Shown here piece after piece: positions 60,936-64,000 of a DNA stretch of 64,000 nt. The position numbers were made by a program, and so were the translations under genes. Origin of the DNA: Roseibium sp. HPY-6 (GTDB taxonomy: Bacteria > Pseudomonadota > Alphaproteobacteria > Rhizobiales > Stappiaceae); assembly GCF_040530035.1 (NCBI RefSeq), contig NZ_JBEWCD010000002.1, positions 3,021,793-3,085,792 on the forward strand. The letters are read 5' to 3'. Under the pieces are notes generated by a model. That model worked only from the letters and a program-made list of their open reading frames with translations. It was not told where the DNA came from and ran no database searches. How positions within the stretch are numbered: the first letter of the stretch is position 1; every line of letters starts with the position of its first letter.

Positions 60936-61245
60936 GAGTTCCGAATGGTTACTTTCAGAAACCACCGGCTCTTCAGGAAGAAAACTAGGTCGTTGATTTG
61001 GCCAACTGTCACAAACGCTCATTCATGAAAATACCGCGCTCAACCTACGACATGGCCCGGACGCTGTTCGTGAAGGCGGGGCGTGTACACGCCTCGCGAC
61101 GCTGAAATCATACTGATGACAACGCAGCTCGCTCATGGCGGAACTTTCCGAGTCGAGGGACTTTAAGGAACGCAAAAATCATATAAGAGAAGAAGTCTAT
61201 TGAACTCATAACGCGTCATCTGCCTTCGTTCACTGGATTTGCGAA
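60936..61245. other. Interval after guaA
   Basis: 310 bp without a clear gene. Contains GGCGTGTACACGCC, a perfect 14-bp palindrome (61080-61093), inside a 26-codon frame at 61025-61105 (MKIPRSTYDMARTLFVKAG...) that may be chance. Confidence 0.45.
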
Positions 61246-61794
61246 GTGGCAGGTGCGACAGAAAGGGTTTCGTTGCCAGACCAGGATTTACTGACACCTG
61301 ATTGCTCTTCCTGCGCAGCGCTTTGTTGCGTTGTCTTTGCTTTTGATCGCTCAGAGTCCTTCGCCATCGACAAAGACGCTTGTGAGGTTTGTCCGAACCT
61401 CGACGACCATGACAGGTGCCGTATTTTCGCAGACCGCGAAGATCTCGGCTTCAAGGGCTGCATCGCTTACGATTGCCGGGGCGCCGGGCAAAGGGTGACC
61501 CAGGAAGTCTTTCATGGTGCAAACTGGCGCGAAAACCCCGCCCTCAAAGAGCCCATGGGCGCCGCCCTTTCGGTCATGCGCCGCATTCATGATCTTCTCC
61601 TCTTGCTGGAAACAGCCGGTAAAATGACGCTCGCAGCGCAGGAGGCTCGTGCTCTGACGCATCTTCAGATGAAAGTGGACCCTTCCGGAACCTGGACAGA
61701 AGAGCGACTTCGGGACTTTCCGATTGAGGACGTTACCAACGAAGTGAACAGCTTCCTGCGCTCACTGAGCCATCATGTCTCTTCGTCGCGTTAG
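61246..61794 (+). CDS. Cys-rich protein with N-terminal CxxCxxxCC motif
   Basis: 182 residues from a GTG. CSSCAALCC (about 21-29), CEVC near 46-49, a CRI segment at 58 and a GCIAYDCRG pair near 70-77 suggest a metal- or Fe-S-binding domain of the kind found at the N-terminus of some pentapeptide-repeat proteins (CRIF..GFKGCIAYDCRGAGQ). The C-terminal half is helical. The start codon is not certain. Stop overlaps the convergent DksA-like gene by 4 bp. Confidence 0.7.
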   Translation: MAGATERVSLPDQDLLTPDCSSCAALCCVVFAFDRSESFAIDKDACEVCPNLDDHDRCRIFADREDLGFKGCIAYDCRGAGQRVTQEVFHGANWRENPALKEPMGAALSVMRRIHDLLLLLETAGKMTLAAQEARALTHLQMKVDPSGTWTEERLRDFPIEDVTNEVNSFLRSLSHHVSSSR

Positions 61795-62123
61795 CGTGCG
61801 CAACGGATGCAATACGCAGCGGCGGGATCGACTTCCAGGCGCTTTGCTGCAATGTCTTCACCGCATTCGACGCAGAAACCGTAGTCTCCTTCATCAAGCC
61901 GTTTGAGCGCCGCGCCAATCTTTTGAATATCCGCACGCCGTTGCCGCTCTGATGCCTGTGCCATGGCCTGACCCTGCAGCGCGTCCATTCGTGAAAGCCT
62001 CCCGACGGATTGCTGGTCGAGCGTGACCGTCGCGCGAGCGTCCTCGGAAATTTCGCTGTAGGACTCCAGTTCCTCCTTGAGCGCGATCAGCTTTTCTCTC
62101 ACTGCGTCATCGTTGACCGGCAT
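61791..62123 (-). CDS. TraR/DksA-family zinc-finger protein
   Basis: 110 residues. Helical hairpin (DAVREKLIALKEELESYSEI to RQRRADIQKIGAALKRLDEG) and a C4 zinc finger (Cys 84, 87, 105, 108 in FCVECGEDI and YCIRCA). DksA/TraR proteins bind RNA polymerase secondary channel; the coiled-coil tip here differs from DksA, so the exact role is open. CGGAGGAAAAA precedes the ATG. Confidence 0.85.
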   Translation of the reverse strand: MPVNDDAVREKLIALKEELESYSEISEDARATVTLDQQSVGRLSRMDALQGQAMAQASERQRRADIQKIGAALKRLDEGDYGFCVECGEDIAAKRLEVDPAAAYCIRCAR

Positions 62124-62286
62124 TTTTTCCTCCGGGCTCGAGCATGAAGAAATACGGGAACGCTTGCAAGCAAGCTACTTTTGAGAGCAGGTTTGAGAAA
62201 GTGTCTGCGTTAATGACGCACTCGTGACTTTGCGCGCCCGTTTGCCATCTGCGAGAACTGCGCACGAGTTGATCGGAGTTGAGTTT

Positions 62287-62664
62287 ATGAAATTTTTGAA
62301 GATGCCCTTAGTCGCTTGTGCCTTGCTGATCGCAAACGGAATGGGCGCATATTCATTTGCAGGCGACGTCGAAATTGTCGAGGCAACCGCGCGCCAATCG
62401 GGCGATACCTGGTCGTTTTCTGTAACGCTCAAGCATGGCGACACCGGCTGGGACCACTATGCCGACCTTTGGCGGGTTTATACGCCTGACGGCAAGCTTC
62501 TTGGCGAAAGGGTGCTTCTACACCCCCACGTGGAAGAGCAACCCTTCACCCGCTCTCTTTCTGGCGTATCCGTTCCGGACGGGCTGGATGAAGTGATCAT
62601 CAGGGCACGCGACAGCGTTCACGGCGTCTCGCCACAGGAGTTCAAACTCAAACTGCCGCGCTAG
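62287..62664 (+). CDS. Small secreted protein of unknown function
   Basis: 125 residues with a signal peptide (MKFLKMPLVACALLIANGMG, cleavage near YSFA). The mature part is beta-rich (DTWSFSVTLKHGDTGWDHYA, LYAD-like WRVYTPDG). GGAG lies 11 bp before the ATG. No family recognised. Stop overlaps the convergent marC stop by 4 bp. Confidence 0.75.
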   Translation: MKFLKMPLVACALLIANGMGAYSFAGDVEIVEATARQSGDTWSFSVTLKHGDTGWDHYADLWRVYTPDGKLLGERVLLHPHVEEQPFTRSLSGVSVPDGLDEVIIRARDSVHGVSPQEFKLKLPR

Positions 62665-63296
62665 CCCCGCACAAAGGAAAGTACACCGTCAGCAACAAAC
62701 TGCACCGATAGCGCGGCCAGAAGAACGCCGAGCAAGCGGGTGATCACAAGCTGCGCTGTCTCGCCGAGCAGCCTCTCAAGCTTGTCCGCCACAAGAAACG
62801 CTCCGAGACTGCTCAGGAGGATAACGGCGATCACACCGCCAAGACCTGCGTAGGCAACCGTGTCCGGAGCCTGGCTGGACAGGAGAATAATAGCTGAAAT
62901 GGTTGCTGGTCCCGAAATCAGGGGGATCGCCAGAGGGAAAATTGCCACTTCGTTGACCGTGCCGTGGTGACCCTGCGATTCAACGGCCTTCTCTGCTGTT
63001 TCCGCCTTCCGCTCTTGGCGTTTTCCAAAGACCATTTCTATGGCGATCAAAAACAGCAATATGCCGCCAGCGACACGAAATGCCGAAACGGAAATTCCCA
63101 GGACGTTCAGCACGGTTTGTCCGGACGCATAAAATATCAGAAGAATCCCGGCTGCCGTAAGCGTTGCTCGAACGGCTACTTTTCGCCGGTCCGACTGGCT
63201 CATTCCGGCGGTGACTGCAAGGAACATCGGTGCAAGACCAACAGGGTCAATGGTAACAAAAAGCGTTGCAAACGCATTGATGAAAAAGTCCAGCAT
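62661..63296 (-). CDS. MarC-family membrane protein
   Basis: 211 residues with six helices. LFVTIDPVGLAPMFLAVTAG at the start, LISGPATISAIILLSS and LLAALSVQFVADGV at the end match MarC/NhaA-like UPF0056 proteins, inner-membrane proteins of unclear function. It is divergent from gyrA, a conserved rhizobial neighbour. Confidence 0.92.
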   Translation of the reverse strand: MLDFFINAFATLFVTIDPVGLAPMFLAVTAGMSQSDRRKVAVRATLTAAGILLIFYASGQTVLNVLGISVSAFRVAGGILLFLIAIEMVFGKRQERKAETAEKAVESQGHHGTVNEVAIFPLAIPLISGPATISAIILLSSQAPDTVAYAGLGGVIAVILLSSLGAFLVADKLERLLGETAQLVITRLLGVLLAALSVQFVADGVLSFVRG

Positions 63297-63510
63297 TTGG
63301 TGTGTCCGTTGCGATCTGAGAGGCTCGGATTCGGCTTTGTTACAGGGGTTTGTAGGTTACTTCGAGTTGCTTTCCGGAAATGATTTTCAAGCCCTGTGAA
63401 TACTTTGTATAAGTCACTGTTATTGAACACATTTTACTTAGACGGAAAAGCCTCCCAAATTTGGCCGCGACCTTTGAATCGGATATAAAAGAACCAGCAA
63501 TAACAAAGAA

Positions 63511-64000
63511 ATGAGTTCTTCCTTGGCTGACCAGGACAACAGCACCCCTTCGGATGGTTTGCCGTCCGACATCAAACCGGTCTCCATTGTCGACGAAATG
63601 AAGCGCAGCTACCTCGATTACGCCATGAGCGTGATCGTGTCGCGTGCGCTTCCGGACGTCCGTGATGGCCTCAAACCTGTTCACCGGCGCATTCTCTACT
63701 CAATGCATGAAAACGGCTACGAGTGGAACAAACCGTACCGCAAATCGGCGCGTGTTGTCGGTGATGTCATCGGTAAGTATCACCCTCATGGTGACAGCGC
63801 GATCTATGAAGCCCTCGTACGCATGGCGCAGAATTTCTCCCTGCGCCTGCCATTGATTGATGGCCAGGGGAATTTCGGTTCCATAGACGGCGATCCCGCC
63901 GCGGCCATGCGTTATACCGAGTGCCGTCTGGAGAAGGTCGCCCACAAGCTGCTGGATGACATCGACAAGGACACGGTCGATTTCCAGGAAAACTACGACA
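63511..64000 (+). CDS. gyrA: DNA gyrase subunit A, N-terminal part (runs off the window)
   Basis: 163 codons visible. [20 protein letters not shown] and [20 protein letters not shown] are the gyrase A N-terminus and [14 protein letters not shown] carries the catalytic Tyr. The quinolone-region segment [17 protein letters not shown] has Ser at the E. coli 83 position and Glu at the 87 position. ParC is less likely because of [20 protein letters not shown]. Weak ribosome site. Confidence 0.93.
   Translation, partial: MSSSLADQDNSTPSDGLPSDIKPVSIVDEMKRSYLDYAMSVIVSRALPDVRDGLKPVHRRILYSMHENGYEWNKPYRKSARVVGDVIGKYHPHGDSAIYEALVRMAQNFSLRLPLIDGQGNFGSIDGDPAAAMRYTECRLEKVAHKLLDDIDKDTVDFQENYD

Noticed and set aside
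61025..61105. 26-codon frame after guaA
   Set aside because: Too short to support, weak start context; possible integrase remnant could not be shown.

Overview
The window reads as a chromosomal segment of a marine-type alphaproteobacterium of the order Hyphomicrobiales (Rhizobiales). The gene orders nagZ-scpA-scpB-tatABC-serS-surE-pcm, yajC-secD-secF, uvrA/ssb, ppx-rlmE and guaB-rsmB-guaA, together with a tRNA-Gln(CTG), point there. A Stappiaceae-like genus (Roseibium/Labrenzia) is my best guess, but this is an inference from recall and no search was run.

Layout. 1-387 is the C-terminal SPOR domain of a truncated gene. 418-3617 is a small accessory block (LysR regulator, EamA exporter, esterase, possible small membrane protein) that separates the SPOR gene from nagZ. 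3737-19195 is a dense housekeeping run: nagZ, scpAB (chromosome segregation), an orphan ABC ATPase, tatABC, serS, surE, pcm, a LysM/LytM lipoprotein, a DUF815 ATPase (minus strand), yajC-secD-secF, and two genes related to mitochondrial complex I assembly factors. 19225-25038 is on the minus strand: trmFO, two DUF1127 mini-genes each followed by hairpins with CCTCCTCCC loops (the CcsR/cuckoo RNA theme), and uvrA. uvrA is divergent from ssb across a probable LexA box. 26058-29715 holds an unknown protein with a modified HExxH motif, a YcbB-type L,D-transpeptidase and a DUF3291 protein.

The most distinctive region is 29812-43523, a type I secretion/giant adhesin locus. It has an HlyD-family adaptor, a small unknown protein, a 2562-residue cadherin/RTX adhesin containing four almost identical 303-bp repeats, and two ABC half-transporters in an overlapping operon. 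Both nucleotide-binding domains have lost the LSGGQ signature and the Q-loop glutamine, and the second has also lost the Walker B glutamate and the switch histidine. No outer-membrane TolC partner is present in the window.

43619-51427 is accessory: two GcvA-like LysR regulators around a VOC-domain gene, a secreted PAP2 phosphatase, a VPLPA-CTERM secreted protein behind a 17-bp dyad, an M20-family amidohydrolase, and small hypothetical genes, with several gene-poor gaps. From 51720 the core resumes: tRNA-Gln, a Ppx/GppA phosphatase with a long basic N-terminal extension, rlmE, a YunG-like protein, guaB, an RsmB-type methyltransferase, a TPR protein, guaA, a Cys-rich protein, a DksA/TraR protein, a small secreted protein, marC, and the start of gyrA, which runs off the right edge.
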